From assembly GCA_029210725.1 (NCBI GenBank), contig JARGFM010000023.1, positions 1 through 52,800 of the forward strand: a DNA stretch of 52,800 nucleotides, written 5' to 3'. The notes beneath the pieces were generated by a model. The model did not search any database, was not told the origin of the DNA, and saw only the letters and a program-made list of their open reading frames with translations. Position numbers and translations under genes: made by a program. Source of the stretch: Bacteroidales bacterium (GTDB lineage: Bacteria > Bacteroidota > Bacteroidia > Bacteroidales > GCA-2748055). Below, one piece after another: positions 9,868 to 18,600 of the stretch; within the stretch, counting starts at the first letter, position 1, and each line of letters opens with the position of its first letter.

Positions 9868-10533
9868 ATGCTAGGAGATATTCTGTTAATCAATGATATG
9901 CATAAGGAGGCCGCCCAGGCTATTTGTGAGAAGGTCATGGCCGACAGGGAGACCAAGGAGGAGCGTTACCGTTATATTGTGGGGATATCGGGTGAATCAG
10001 GGTCCGGAAAATCTGAACTGGCCCATGCCCTGGGCACCTGCCTGAAGCATCACCATATCCGGGTCAAGGTGATCCATACCGACAATTATTACCGGATACA
10101 GCCTCTCTTAAGAGAAGAGTGGCGCCGGAACAAGGGTTTTGATAAGATAGGGATCAATGAGTATGACTGGGTTAAGATCAGGAAGACTATCAGGGACTTC
10201 AGAGAAGAGCAGGAGTGTATGATCCCTTGTATTGATCTGATTCCGGAACAGGTGGATAAACTGATTACGGATTTCAGCAAGATTGATTTGCTTATTGTGG
10301 ACGGACTTTATGCCATCAAGGCGGAGACTGTTGATATCAGGGTCTTTATAGACCTGACCTACCACGAAACCAAGATCAACCAGATTATCCGGATGAAAGA
10401 GGCCATGAGCGACTTCCGCCTTAGTATCCTGGAAAAGGAGCATCAGGCTGTGAGCACCCTGAAGCCTCTGGCCGATCTGATCGTTGATAAATCTTATCAG
10501 GTGGTGACCATGGAGGATTACCTGAAAGAATAG
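9868..10533 (+). CDS. P-loop kinase, uridine kinase/phosphoribulokinase family
   Basis: A 221-aa protein with Walker A GESGSGKS (residues 42-49), a DNYYR motif (72-76) in the place of the DxFY substrate loop of uridine kinases, and an acidic motif IVDGLYAI (142-150). Length and motif order fit the uridine kinase/phosphoribulokinase superfamily, but the 35-residue N-terminal lead and the sequence are not those of a typical Udk. It starts 12 bp after the GH65 fusion and is probably co-transcribed. Context suggests it phosphorylates a product of that pathway such as glucose, but this is inference; a nucleoside kinase is the default alternative. An internal ATG at 9898 is a possible shorter start, without the first ten residues. 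Confidence 0.75.
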   Translation: MLGDILLINDMHKEAAQAICEKVMADRETKEERYRYIVGISGESGSGKSELAHALGTCLKHHHIRVKVIHTDNYYRIQPLLREEWRRNKGFDKIGINEYDWVKIRKTIRDFREEQECMIPCIDLIPEQVDKLITDFSKIDLLIVDGLYAIKAETVDIRVFIDLTYHETKINQIIRMKEAMSDFRLSILEKEHQAVSTLKPLADLIVDKSYQVVTMEDYLKE

Positions 10534-10602
10534 GGATCGCCACGTAAAAGATTTTCCAGATAGTTTATTTCCAGGGGAGTCTGAACTGTACTTGAACAAG
10601 AA

Positions 10603-11226
10603 TTAAGGCTTTTTAATAAGCGAGATATCACGGATCAACACCTTTTTTTTGAGGTACTGGCCTTTATCTGGAAGTCCCTGGATAGCTCTGGCCACATCCA
10701 TTCCGGAGACAAGCTTTCCAAATGCGGCGAAGCCCTGCAGGTCCGGATTCCTTTCACCCCCGTAATCGAGAGCCGGCTGATCGCCGATACAGATAAAGAA
10801 TTCCGTGGAGGCGCTTCCGGGTTCATTTCTGGCCATGGAGATCACTCCGTCTGTATGCAGGATCCCGGTTTCCCTGGTGGATTCATGGATAATTGGACGG
10901 ATGGAATCCACCACTTCATCATAGAACAAACCACCCTGGATCACTTCGATCTTCACCTGGTTCCGGCTTTGGTTATCCATACGAACCACCCGGTAAAACA
11001 TACTGTTTTTGTAGTCTCCGTTTTCTACATGTCGAAGGAAATTAGCCGCAGTTACGGGTGCTTTCTCCGGGTATATCTCCACGGTCATATCGCCCAGGTC
11101 GGTGCAGATAAGCAACATGGTGGCCGGCCGGTCACAGGAGACCGGCCGGACCAGCATGATGATTATAAGCAAACAGAGCTTGTCAGGCCAGTTTATGTTT
11201 CTGAACAAATTCATCAAGTACACCAT
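10603..11226 (-). CDS. Cyclophilin-type peptidyl-prolyl isomerase, exported
   Basis: A 207-aa protein with an N-terminal hydrophobic stretch (residues 16-29) followed by a Cys (PVSC), so it is exported and may be a lipoprotein, although the lipobox is poor. The cyclophilin core is clear: TDLGDMTVEIYPEKAPVTAANF, FYRVVR, VIQGG, GVISMARNEPGSASTEFFICIG, and FAAFGKLVSGMDVA. It should catalyse proline isomerisation in folding proteins of the envelope. The 5' end overlaps the 3' end of the upstream GTPase gene by 44 bp (32 bp if the second Met at 11214 is used), suggesting coupled translation. It is convergent with the P-loop kinase; the 69-bp gap holds no clear terminator. Confidence 0.88.
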   Translation of the reverse strand: MVYLMNLFRNINWPDKLCLLIIIMLVRPVSCDRPATMLLICTDLGDMTVEIYPEKAPVTAANFLRHVENGDYKNSMFYRVVRMDNQSRNQVKIEVIQGGLFYDEVVDSIRPIIHESTRETGILHTDGVISMARNEPGSASTEFFICIGDQPALDYGGERNPDLQGFAAFGKLVSGMDVARAIQGLPDKGQYLKKKVLIRDISLIKKP

Positions 11227-12523
11227 TCAAATCGGGTTCTCCGATTTCCTGCAGATCGTAGTATACCCGGGTATTTGGTTTCTGAATATCGATCAAGCGA
11301 TTCAGATCAATGGGAGTCCCTATGATCACTGAATCGCAGTCAGAGTTATTAATGGTTGTTTCCAGATCCTTTAACTGCTGTTCTCCATAACCCATGGCCG
11401 GGAGAAGGGTCCCGATCTCCGGATAGATCTCGAAGGTCTCGGTCAGTTTGCCCACCGTAAAAGGTCGTGGGTCCACCAGTCCGGCAGCCCCGTATTTCCT
11501 GGCGGCCACTACTCCTGCACCAATCTTCATTTCTCCGTGGGTGAGCGTGGGCCCGTCTTCCACTACCAGAACTCTTTTCCCTTTAATCACCGCGGGATTA
11601 TCCACCCGGATTGGTGAGGCTCCGTCGATCACCGTGGCAGAAGGGTTTACTTTCTCGATGCTCTCCCGGACCGTCTGGATACCCTCCGGCGAGGCAGAGT
11701 CCATTTTATTGATCACCACGACATCCGAGGTCCGCAGTACCACCTCTCCCGGGTAGTAGCCTAATTCATGTCCGGGCCTGTGCGGATCCACCACACCAAT
11801 GGTCAGATCCGGCTTGTAAAATGAGAAGTCATTGTTACCCCCGTCCCAGAGAATCACATCACATGCGGCAGGATCCTCTTCCGCAGCACGTACTATGGCT
11901 TCATAATCGACCCCGGCATAGATCACATTCCCCCTGACTACATGGGGTTCGTATTCTTCCATTTCTTCGATCGTACATTTATGCTTTTTCAGGTCAGCCA
12001 CGCTGGCAAAGCGTTGAACTTTCTGTGCTTCCAGGTCCCCATAAGGCATGGGATGTCTGATGGCAACCACTTTCAGACCTTTTTGCATCAGCAGTTCGAT
12101 GACCCTTCGGGAGGTCTGACTTTTTCCGCACCCGGTTCTGACCGCACAGACGGAGATCACCGGCTTCTTGCTCTTGATCATGGTATCCCTGGTCCCCAGA
12201 AGCATAAAATTTGCTCCGGCTGAATTTACAAGGGCGCTGATGGCCATTACCTTCTCATAAGGGAGGTCGCTGTATGAAAATACACAGGTTTTGACCTGCA
12301 GTTCCTCAATCAGTTGAGGTAGCTGGTCCTCCGAATATATGGGGATTCCTTTCGGGTAGAGCTTTCCAGCCAGCCCGGCCGGGTATTTTCTTCCATCAAT
12401 ATCGGGGATTTGAGCAGCTGTAAATGCCACTACCTTGTATTCCTCCTGGTCCCTGAAACAGGTGTTAAAATTATGGAAATCCCTTCCTGCAGCTCCAATA
12501 ATAATAATATTCTTTCTAGTCAT
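11183..12523 (-). CDS. Cyclic 2,3-diphosphoglycerate synthetase-like GTPase
   Basis: A 446-aa cytoplasmic P-loop protein. Residues 1-115 form a Rossmann-like domain (NIIIIGAAGRDFHNF at the start). Residues 121-300 form a GTPase-like domain with Walker A AVRTGCGKSQTSR (127-139), ILWDGGNND (224-232) and a G4-type motif INKMD (271-275). The C-terminal part has LVVEDGPTLTHGEM and MGYGEQQLKDLE. This architecture matches proteins named after the archaeal cyclic 2,3-diphosphoglycerate synthetase; bacterial homologues are widespread but most are not characterised, so the reaction here is unproven. It overlaps the cyclophilin gene at its 3' end and is divergent from an AcpH-like gene. I am confident of the family, not of the activity. 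Confidence 0.75.
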   Translation of the reverse strand: MTRKNIIIIGAAGRDFHNFNTCFRDQEEYKVVAFTAAQIPDIDGRKYPAGLAGKLYPKGIPIYSEDQLPQLIEELQVKTCVFSYSDLPYEKVMAISALVNSAGANFMLLGTRDTMIKSKKPVISVCAVRTGCGKSQTSRRVIELLMQKGLKVVAIRHPMPYGDLEAQKVQRFASVADLKKHKCTIEEMEEYEPHVVRGNVIYAGVDYEAIVRAAEEDPAACDVILWDGGNNDFSFYKPDLTIGVVDPHRPGHELGYYPGEVVLRTSDVVVINKMDSASPEGIQTVRESIEKVNPSATVIDGASPIRVDNPAVIKGKRVLVVEDGPTLTHGEMKIGAGVVAARKYGAAGLVDPRPFTVGKLTETFEIYPEIGTLLPAMGYGEQQLKDLETTINNSDCDSVIIGTPIDLNRLIDIQKPNTRVYYDLQEIGEPDLNGVLDEFVQKHKLA

Positions 12524-12672
12524 TTGTAGTGTTGTTAAATGTTCAATCTGTTAAATGTATAGGATTATTTTGCTGGGTATACCGAATATGCTATATAATA
12601 GAAATTTGATGATCATAAATAGAACAACTTGCTTACAAATGTGTAATATTATATATTGGAATTTTTCGAATA

Positions 12673-12694
12673 TTTTTTTCGAAATTCGAAAAAA
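12673..12694. repeat. TTTTTTCGAAATTCGAAAAAA inverted repeat
   Basis: A near-perfect AT-rich palindrome with two TTCGAA cores lies 13 bp before the AcpH start, and a further TTTTTCGAA copy is just upstream at 12662-12670. It is in the 183-bp divergent region, so an operator is possible; an AT-rich terminator is less likely because no gene ends here. Confidence 0.4.
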
Positions 12695-12706
12695 GTTTAA
12701 TGACAG

Positions 12707-13324
12707 ATGAATTTTCTGGCCCATACCTACCTCTCCGGATGCAATGAGGAGATCATTGTAGGCAATTTTATGGGCGATTATGTGAAGGGTAAAAGCTACC
12801 TGGATTACCCCGAACAGGTCATGAAGGGGATCCTGATCCACCGGGATATAGACTCCTTCACCGATATGCACCAGATCACCAGGATCAGCAAACAAAGAGT
12901 TGCTTCCAGGTATCATAAGTATGCCGGCATTATCACGGATATTTTTTACGATCATTTCCTGGCCTCTCTCTGGGATAACTATTCCAATTTAGCCCTTCGC
13001 GATTTTGTGAACCGGACCTATGACCTTCTGAAAAGAAATTACAAAGTACTTCCCGATGCCATCAAAAGATGGTTCCCCACTTTCCTGGAGAATAACTGGA
13101 TGATGGCATATACCACGGTGGATGGCATTGAGCTGGTTCTGGAGCGGATGTCGGCCAATACTTCCCTTCCGGACCATTCGGCTTTCGCAGTGGAGGTACT
13201 AAGGGACCAGTACTCTCTGTTTATGGATGATTTCCTGCAATTCTTTCCGCTGATTATTGAGTTCCTGGAGGAGAAGTATAAAATTGAGATCACCTCCGGC
13301 AGGGAAGATTATCCGAACAGCTAA
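12707..13324 (+). CDS. AcpH-like acyl carrier protein phosphodiesterase
   Basis: A 205-aa protein that starts MNFLAHTYLS, continues GNFMGDYVKG, and has HRDIDSFTDMH and YDHFLA, which are the metal-binding His/Asp motifs of the AcpH (DUF479, HD-like) family. AcpH removes the 4'-phosphopantetheine arm from acyl carrier protein. The length is close to that of E. coli AcpH (about 193 aa). It is a single gene, divergent from the GTPase gene and convergent with the radical SAM gene; the two stop regions overlap by four bases. The biological role of many homologues is untested, and some may act on other phosphodiesters. Confidence 0.8.
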   Translation: MNFLAHTYLSGCNEEIIVGNFMGDYVKGKSYLDYPEQVMKGILIHRDIDSFTDMHQITRISKQRVASRYHKYAGIITDIFYDHFLASLWDNYSNLALRDFVNRTYDLLKRNYKVLPDAIKRWFPTFLENNWMMAYTTVDGIELVLERMSANTSLPDHSAFAVEVLRDQYSLFMDDFLQFFPLIIEFLEEKYKIEITSGREDYPNS

Positions 13325-14673
13325 GCGTACTGCTTATTATCCGTGGAGAGCCTGTGACCGGGAAGTTTATCTACCTTCAGGAGCTTTTTATATTCTTTTT
13401 CATAGAAAAACTCCTTCTCTCCGAAAGCCGGAACAAGGTCGTCCAGCCATTGTACTTCCGGATCGAAAGCGGCAAAGAAAGGCTGTCCCACCCATTTGGG
13501 ATTGCGGCCCTGTAAAAAATCCAGCACGAATACTTTCTCCCCCCGGATTTCACTGATGCCTGCGATCCGCACTTTACCCGGACCGGCCGACATACTCGGC
13601 CCCCTGACGGTGCGGCCGATGCCGCTTATGTGCTGATAGGCCCCGTTAAAAATCTGGTGTGCACGTTCCAGGCTGAGCCCGAAATAGGCCTGTGCCCCGG
13701 TATCTCTTGCTACGAACATGTAGTAAGGAATAATTCCCAGGTTAAGCTGCAGCTTCCACATCCTGGTCCAGATGGCCGGATCGTCATTGATATGTTTCAG
13801 TACGGGAGACTGACTACGGATGATAGTTCCCGTTTCCCTGATCCGTGCTACAGCCTCCCTGACTGCATCTGTTTCCAGTTCCCGCGGATGATTTATATGG
13901 GCCATCAGCGCCACATGGATCCCTTTCTCGTTTACTTTCCGAAGGAGATCCAGCAGCTGGCCGGAATCCGGGTCAGTCAGGTACCGGTAAGGCCAGAAAG
14001 AGAGCGATTTTGTGCCAATACGGATGGTATTCAACTGTGGCAGATCCGCAGTCAAAAAGGCATCGATATATCTTTCCAGCACCTCCGTTTTCATGACCAT
14101 GGGATCCCCCCCGGTGATCAGGATATCGGTGATCGAAGGATTTTCTTTCAGGTAGGCAACCACCAGGCTGGCCTGCTTCATGGCGAACTTAAGCTCATTC
14201 AGACCAGTGAACTGCGGCCACCTGAAACAGAAGGTGCAGTAAGCATGGCAGGTCTGTCCCTGGGTGGGAAAGAAGAGCATTGTTTCGCGGTATTTATGCT
14301 GAATTCCGGTCAAAACCCTGCCCTTGAGGGTGGGAACATTGTGTTCCAGCTGTCCGGCCGGATGGGGATTGAGGTCAAGCCTCATTTCATGGACATATTC
14401 GGCCAGATCGGCTTTACTGCTATTGCTTTCCACCATTTCAGTGAGAGCCCGGTACTGAGAAGGCCTGAGCATCTCTTTTTGTGGGAAATTCAATATATAG
14501 ATGGGATCCTCCAGATAGTTATTCCAGTCGATCAGCTCCTTTACAACATAGTTGTTGGTCTTAAATGGGAGCACCTCGGAAACCACTCTGATGGATTGGA
14601 CCTGCTCCTTGCTCAGCTTTCCGAAATGGGGTATTTTTTTTAGATTATGTCTCGCGTATACCTGATATTTCAT
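13321..14673 (-). CDS. KamA-family radical SAM protein (lysine 2,3-aminomutase-like)
   Basis: A 450-aa enzyme with the radical SAM cluster motif CHAYCTFC (Cys142, Cys146, Cys149), the SAM-binding ITGGDP (187-191), IRIGTK, and a PGK motif (Lys367) where aminomutases bind pyridoxal phosphate. Length is close to lysine 2,3-aminomutase. The core cluster motif differs in context from the typical clostridial enzyme, so substrate may differ; it could be a lysine or glutamate aminomutase or a distinct KamA-like family. It stands alone, between AcpH (convergent, overlapping by 4 bp) and rodA (same strand, 122 bp upstream). A second, much larger family member lies at 31548. Confidence 0.82.
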   Translation of the reverse strand: MKYQVYARHNLKKIPHFGKLSKEQVQSIRVVSEVLPFKTNNYVVKELIDWNNYLEDPIYILNFPQKEMLRPSQYRALTEMVESNSSKADLAEYVHEMRLDLNPHPAGQLEHNVPTLKGRVLTGIQHKYRETMLFFPTQGQTCHAYCTFCFRWPQFTGLNELKFAMKQASLVVAYLKENPSITDILITGGDPMVMKTEVLERYIDAFLTADLPQLNTIRIGTKSLSFWPYRYLTDPDSGQLLDLLRKVNEKGIHVALMAHINHPRELETDAVREAVARIRETGTIIRSQSPVLKHINDDPAIWTRMWKLQLNLGIIPYYMFVARDTGAQAYFGLSLERAHQIFNGAYQHISGIGRTVRGPSMSAGPGKVRIAGISEIRGEKVFVLDFLQGRNPKWVGQPFFAAFDPEVQWLDDLVPAFGEKEFFYEKEYKKLLKVDKLPGHRLSTDNKQYA

Positions 14674-14795
14674 GTTAGCTTATTCTGGGATTTGCCGGGG
14701 AAATATTCCCGTAAAACTACAAGTTACAAAAATTTGAGGAGAATTAAAAGTGAGCCCCGGGCGAAAGGCAGGTCATCATCCTGACAGCTTGCAGT

Positions 14796-16223
14796 TTACC
14801 TCAATAATTCGAGCCTGCTGGCATCCAGCCGGAGAAAGATAAACAGGAACATGGTAAAGGTCCACAGCGAGGATCCTCCGTAACTGAAAAAAGGTAAAGG
14901 GATCCCGATCACCGGAAGCAGGCCTATGGTCATCCCGATGTTGACTATGAAGTGCAGCATCAACACAGAGATAAAGCCATATCCGAATATTCTGCTGAAT
15001 GAGGAGCGCTGTCGCTCTGCCAGGAAAATCATCCGTAAAAGGAACCCCACATAGAGCAGGATCACAAAGGAAGTACCCAGAAATCCCCACTCTTCTCCGA
15101 CCGTACAGAAAATAAAATCGGTGCTCTGCTCAGGAACAAAATGGAGCTTGGTCTGTGTGCCATTCAGGTAACCTTTGCCGGAAAAGCCCCCCGATCCGAT
15201 CGCAATTTTAGATTGGTTTACATTATATCCCACCCCCTGCGGGTCATCTTCTATTCCAATGGTCACATGGATCCTATGCTGCTGGTGCGGCTTCAGGACC
15301 TTGTTCATGGCAAAGTCCACCGATATAATAAAGAAGATGGAAATAAGAAATCCGGACAGGATTTTTATCTGGACGTATTCCCGCAGACGGAATCCCCTGA
15401 CGATGATGATCAGCGTCACCGGAATCATGGCAGCCAGGCCTGTTTGAAACAGGGAGAATTCTGCTTTCAGGAGATAATTAATTCCATACAGGATCGCGAA
15501 AACCAGGGCAATGATCAGGCCCGGGACCGCTCCCTTCCTGAACGAACGGACAACCACCATGTAAATAATAAGGCTGAGGATTACCAGGATGAGAAGAATC
15601 CAGGATTTCTCAAGCAGAAGGGTGGCGAGAAACAGCAATCCCAGGGCAGCCAGCATCATCATACTGTTGGCCGAAAAGCCCTCCCTGAAAAGGACCAGGA
15701 GGAAGGCAGAGAAGATCAGTACAGAACCGAGATCGGGCTGAAGCAAAATAAGCAGAGGAGGAGCCGCAATAATGCCAAAGGCCACTGCCAGGTTCCGGAA
15801 CTTTTTTATATTGTAATTGTGAGAACTAAGCAGGCTGGCAAGTGCCAGTGCGGTTACGGGTTTGGCAAATTCAGCCGGCTGAATTTGGAATCCCCCGATA
15901 ACAAACCAGCTTTTGGCCCCGTTGATCTCCGTTCCAAACACGAGGACCCCAAGCAGAATTCCCAGCAACAACAGGTAAAGAAGATAGGAGAAGTAGATAT
16001 AGAACTTTGCATCCAGTACCAGCAGCAGCAAGGCCAGAAGAAGGGAGGCACCGATCCAGATCAATTGTTTGCCAAATCGCTGAGAAAAGTCGAAAACCCC
16101 GCCATCGGCCTCCATGATATTTGCCGAATAGATATTCATCCAGCCGAAACCGATCATAATCAGCCAGAGCAGGAGAGAGAGCCAGTCCAGGTTTGCAAAT
16201 ACCCTATTCCTCTGTACCATCAT
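14796..16223 (-). CDS. rodA: Rod shape-determining protein RodA
   Basis: A 475-aa multi-pass membrane protein of the SEDS family, a peptidoglycan glycosyltransferase that works with PBP2 in cell elongation. Diagnostic segments include NGAKSWFVIGGFQIQPAEFAKP, LQPDLGS, QSKIAIGSGG, FVPEQSTDFIF and FFSYGGSSL. It is about 100 residues longer than E. coli RodA because of extra hydrophobic segments in the middle (around 190-290), which is common in Bacteroidota. Its start overlaps the end of the PBP2 gene by 20 bp, so the two are co-translated. It is the last gene of the purH-mre cluster. Confidence 0.93.
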   Translation of the reverse strand: MMVQRNRVFANLDWLSLLLWLIMIGFGWMNIYSANIMEADGGVFDFSQRFGKQLIWIGASLLLALLLLVLDAKFYIYFSYLLYLLLLGILLGVLVFGTEINGAKSWFVIGGFQIQPAEFAKPVTALALASLLSSHNYNIKKFRNLAVAFGIIAAPPLLILLQPDLGSVLIFSAFLLVLFREGFSANSMMMLAALGLLFLATLLLEKSWILLILVILSLIIYMVVVRSFRKGAVPGLIIALVFAILYGINYLLKAEFSLFQTGLAAMIPVTLIIIVRGFRLREYVQIKILSGFLISIFFIISVDFAMNKVLKPHQQHRIHVTIGIEDDPQGVGYNVNQSKIAIGSGGFSGKGYLNGTQTKLHFVPEQSTDFIFCTVGEEWGFLGTSFVILLYVGFLLRMIFLAERQRSSFSRIFGYGFISVLMLHFIVNIGMTIGLLPVIGIPLPFFSYGGSSLWTFTMFLFIFLRLDASRLELLR

Positions 16224-18096
16224 CTCTTTGATTTATTGATACGGTATCGCTCACCGCAGTATCTGTGTTTCTGGAAGGGGCCACCGGTTGAACGAGCTGC
16301 ATGACCCAGTTTTCGTACCAGGTTCTTTTCACTTCCCGGGTCAGGTATTTTTCAATCATCAGACTGGCTATAGGAGCGGCATAGGTAGTCCCAAAGCCCT
16401 GGTTTTCCACGTAGACGGCGATGGCAATCCTGGGGTTTTCCTTGGGCGCAAAGGCAATAAAAATGGAGTGGTCGTTGCCATGAGGATTCTCCGCAGTACC
16501 GGTTTTTCCACAAAGGGTAATTCCCTCTATTCTGGCGTTTCTGGCCGTGGATCCTTTATCACCGTTTACTACCAGATCCATACCATCTACAATGGGGCCG
16601 TAGTTCGAAGAGTCTATGGTGGTATAGTGTTTCTCCAGCAGGGCCTCATCTATATGCTCTTCTCCTTCTATTTTACGCACCAGATGTGGGGTGATGTAGT
16701 ATCCGCGGTTGGCGATGGTGGCTGTCATATTTGCCATCTGGATGGGGGTCACCAGCAGCTCGCCCTGTCCGATTGCGAGGGAACGAACGGTGAGATAGTT
16801 CCAGTGGTTCTCCCCGTATATCTGATTGAAATAGCCCGAATTCGGCACATTACCGTCAAGTTCATTGGTCAATTCAATACCCAGGGGCGCCGAGAACCCC
16901 ATGGAAAGCAGGTGCCTGCGCCAGTTTTCATAGGCTTCCGCCGTACTGGAAAACTTAACATCCTGCAGAATGCTTTTCAGCACATTGATAAAGTAGGTGT
17001 TGCAGGAATTCTGAATGGCTTCTATCAGGTTCAGAGGTGTCTCATGTAGGTGACATCCGGTATGAATATTTCCCACATAAAAGCCATAATAGCAGTGGTG
17101 TTCGGTGCGGGTAGAGATTACTTTCTCCTGCAGACCGATAAGCCCCATCAGAGTCTTAAAGGTGGACCCCGGCGGATACTGCGCCATCAGGGCCCTGTTA
17201 AACAGGGGGTTCAGTGTGTCTTCTGCCAGTTTTCCGAATTCAACTCCCAGGCTTCTGCCCACCAGTAAATCGGGAGAATAAGTGGGAGCACTCACCAGGG
17301 CAAGTACCTCCCCGGTGGAGGGTTCCAGGGCTACCACACTTCCCACATAAGGAGACATCAGCTTTTCCCCGTACTCCTGGAGCTCCATGTCGAGCGTGGA
17401 AGTCAGGTTTTGTCCCACTTCAACAGTCACATCCAGCCGGCCGGCCTGGTACGACTCAATGGTCTGGTTATGTACATCCTTCAGGAACACATTCTTGCCT
17501 TTATTTCCCCTCAGGTACTCTTCATAGGCTTTCTCAATACCGGAGACACCCATATAGTCACCCAGCTGGTAATAGGGGTCTTTATCCAGGATGTCCTGGC
17601 CCACCTCCCCCACATAGCCCAGTGCATGGGAGGCAATGGGACTGGCGTACTCGCGGAGGGTACGTGTCTGAACATAGAAACCGGGAAACTGAAACATCTT
17701 CTCCTGCAACAGGGCGGCATTTTCGTAACTAAGCTGTTTCATGAAGACTGAGGGGACCCGGCTGGAGTATGCCCTGGCCGATTCCAGCCTTTCCCTGACA
17801 CTTTCACGGCTTATCTGCAGTATCCGGCACAACAGGGTGGTATCGAAGGGCTCCATCAGCCGGGGGGTAACCATGATATCGTAGGCAGCCTTATTATAGA
17901 CCATGATTTCACCGTTCCGGTCATATATCAAACCTCTGGCCGGGTAAATGACCCTGACGCTCTGGGCATTGCTCAGGGCATACTGTTCATAGGATTTATC
18001 GATTATCTGTATATGGAAAAGACGGATCATAAACAGCAAACCAACAAGGATGATTGCTGCAGCAAAAACATACCTTCTGTCTGTATACTGGTTCAT
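16204..18096 (-). CDS. mrdA: Penicillin-binding protein 2, elongation transpeptidase
   Basis: A 630-aa class B penicillin-binding protein anchored by an N-terminal membrane helix (residues 10-28). The dimerisation domain (about 45-200) includes ARGLIYDRNGE. The transpeptidase domain has the serine motif STFK (Ser311, Lys314), SCN (364-366) and KTGT (531-534). It crosslinks peptidoglycan during elongation with RodA, MreC and MreD. Its ATG directly follows the mreD stop, and it overlaps rodA by 20 bp, so it belongs to a tight operon. Some family members are annotated as PBP2 or PbpA; the neighbours make the elongation role very likely. Confidence 0.93.
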   Translation of the reverse strand: MNQYTDRRYVFAAAIILVGLLFMIRLFHIQIIDKSYEQYALSNAQSVRVIYPARGLIYDRNGEIMVYNKAAYDIMVTPRLMEPFDTTLLCRILQISRESVRERLESARAYSSRVPSVFMKQLSYENAALLQEKMFQFPGFYVQTRTLREYASPIASHALGYVGEVGQDILDKDPYYQLGDYMGVSGIEKAYEEYLRGNKGKNVFLKDVHNQTIESYQAGRLDVTVEVGQNLTSTLDMELQEYGEKLMSPYVGSVVALEPSTGEVLALVSAPTYSPDLLVGRSLGVEFGKLAEDTLNPLFNRALMAQYPPGSTFKTLMGLIGLQEKVISTRTEHHCYYGFYVGNIHTGCHLHETPLNLIEAIQNSCNTYFINVLKSILQDVKFSSTAEAYENWRRHLLSMGFSAPLGIELTNELDGNVPNSGYFNQIYGENHWNYLTVRSLAIGQGELLVTPIQMANMTATIANRGYYITPHLVRKIEGEEHIDEALLEKHYTTIDSSNYGPIVDGMDLVVNGDKGSTARNARIEGITLCGKTGTAENPHGNDHSIFIAFAPKENPRIAIAVYVENQGFGTTYAAPIASLMIEKYLTREVKRTWYENWVMQLVQPVAPSRNTDTAVSDTVSINQRDDGTEE

Positions 18097-18600
18097 CTAT
18101 TTTCGGAATACAAAATACTGACTGAGTACAATGGTTGAGGCGGAGAGAAGCGAACTCAGTATCACGCGCAGCAAGGTACTGAAAAAAGCCTGTATCTGGA
18201 ACACTTCCAGGTAGAAGAGCGACAGATGATGAATCACCACAATGATCAGGGTATATTTCAGGAACCAGTTAAAGCCATTGTAATATATCCTTGGGAAGGT
18301 ATCGGGTTCATAACCATCTCTCGGAGCCAGAAGGCCAAGCAGGTAAGGCCGGACAAATGCAGCCAGGACGGTGGCGGCAGTATGCATCCCGGCAGTGCCC
18401 GAGAACAGATCCATGGCCAGCCCAAGAGCAAAACCGGAAAGAAGCTGGATCCCTCTGGGTGTCTCGAAAGGCAATAAGAGGATGAAGAGAAGATAGATAT
18501 ATGGTATCATATATCCATGGATCATTACGTTGTCCATGACCAGGACCTGGAACAGGATCACCACAACAAAGCGGAAGATATTTCTGGCAATGATATACAT
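18097..18600 (-). CDS. mreD: Rod shape-determining protein MreD
   Basis: A 167-aa hydrophobic protein with about five membrane segments. MreD sequences are poorly conserved; the call rests on length, topology (start IIARNIFRFVVVILFQVLVMDN, then PYIYLLFILLLPF) and position between mreC and the PBP2 gene. It links cytoplasmic MreB with MreC and the wall synthases. Its ATG shares one base with the mreC stop (TAATG), and the next gene begins right after its own stop. Confidence 0.88.
   Translation of the reverse strand: MYIIARNIFRFVVVILFQVLVMDNVMIHGYMIPYIYLLFILLLPFETPRGIQLLSGFALGLAMDLFSGTAGMHTAATVLAAFVRPYLLGLLAPRDGYEPDTFPRIYYNGFNWFLKYTLIIVVIHHLSLFYLEVFQIQAFFSTLLRVILSSLLSASTIVLSQYFVFRK

Noticed and set aside
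4400-10533. Trehalose locus as a polysaccharide utilisation locus
   Set aside because: No SusC/SusD-type or TonB-dependent gene is present; the enzymes act on a cytoplasmic disaccharide.
13630-14643. Long plus-strand frame (337 codons) opposite the KamA-family gene
   Set aside because: It is an antisense shadow of a radical SAM gene with an intact catalytic motif.
15141-16304. Long plus-strand frame (387 codons) opposite rodA
   Set aside because: It is antisense to a clear SEDS protein, has low-complexity Gln/Asp-rich sequence and no family features; GC-biased codons on the other strand explain the lack of stops.
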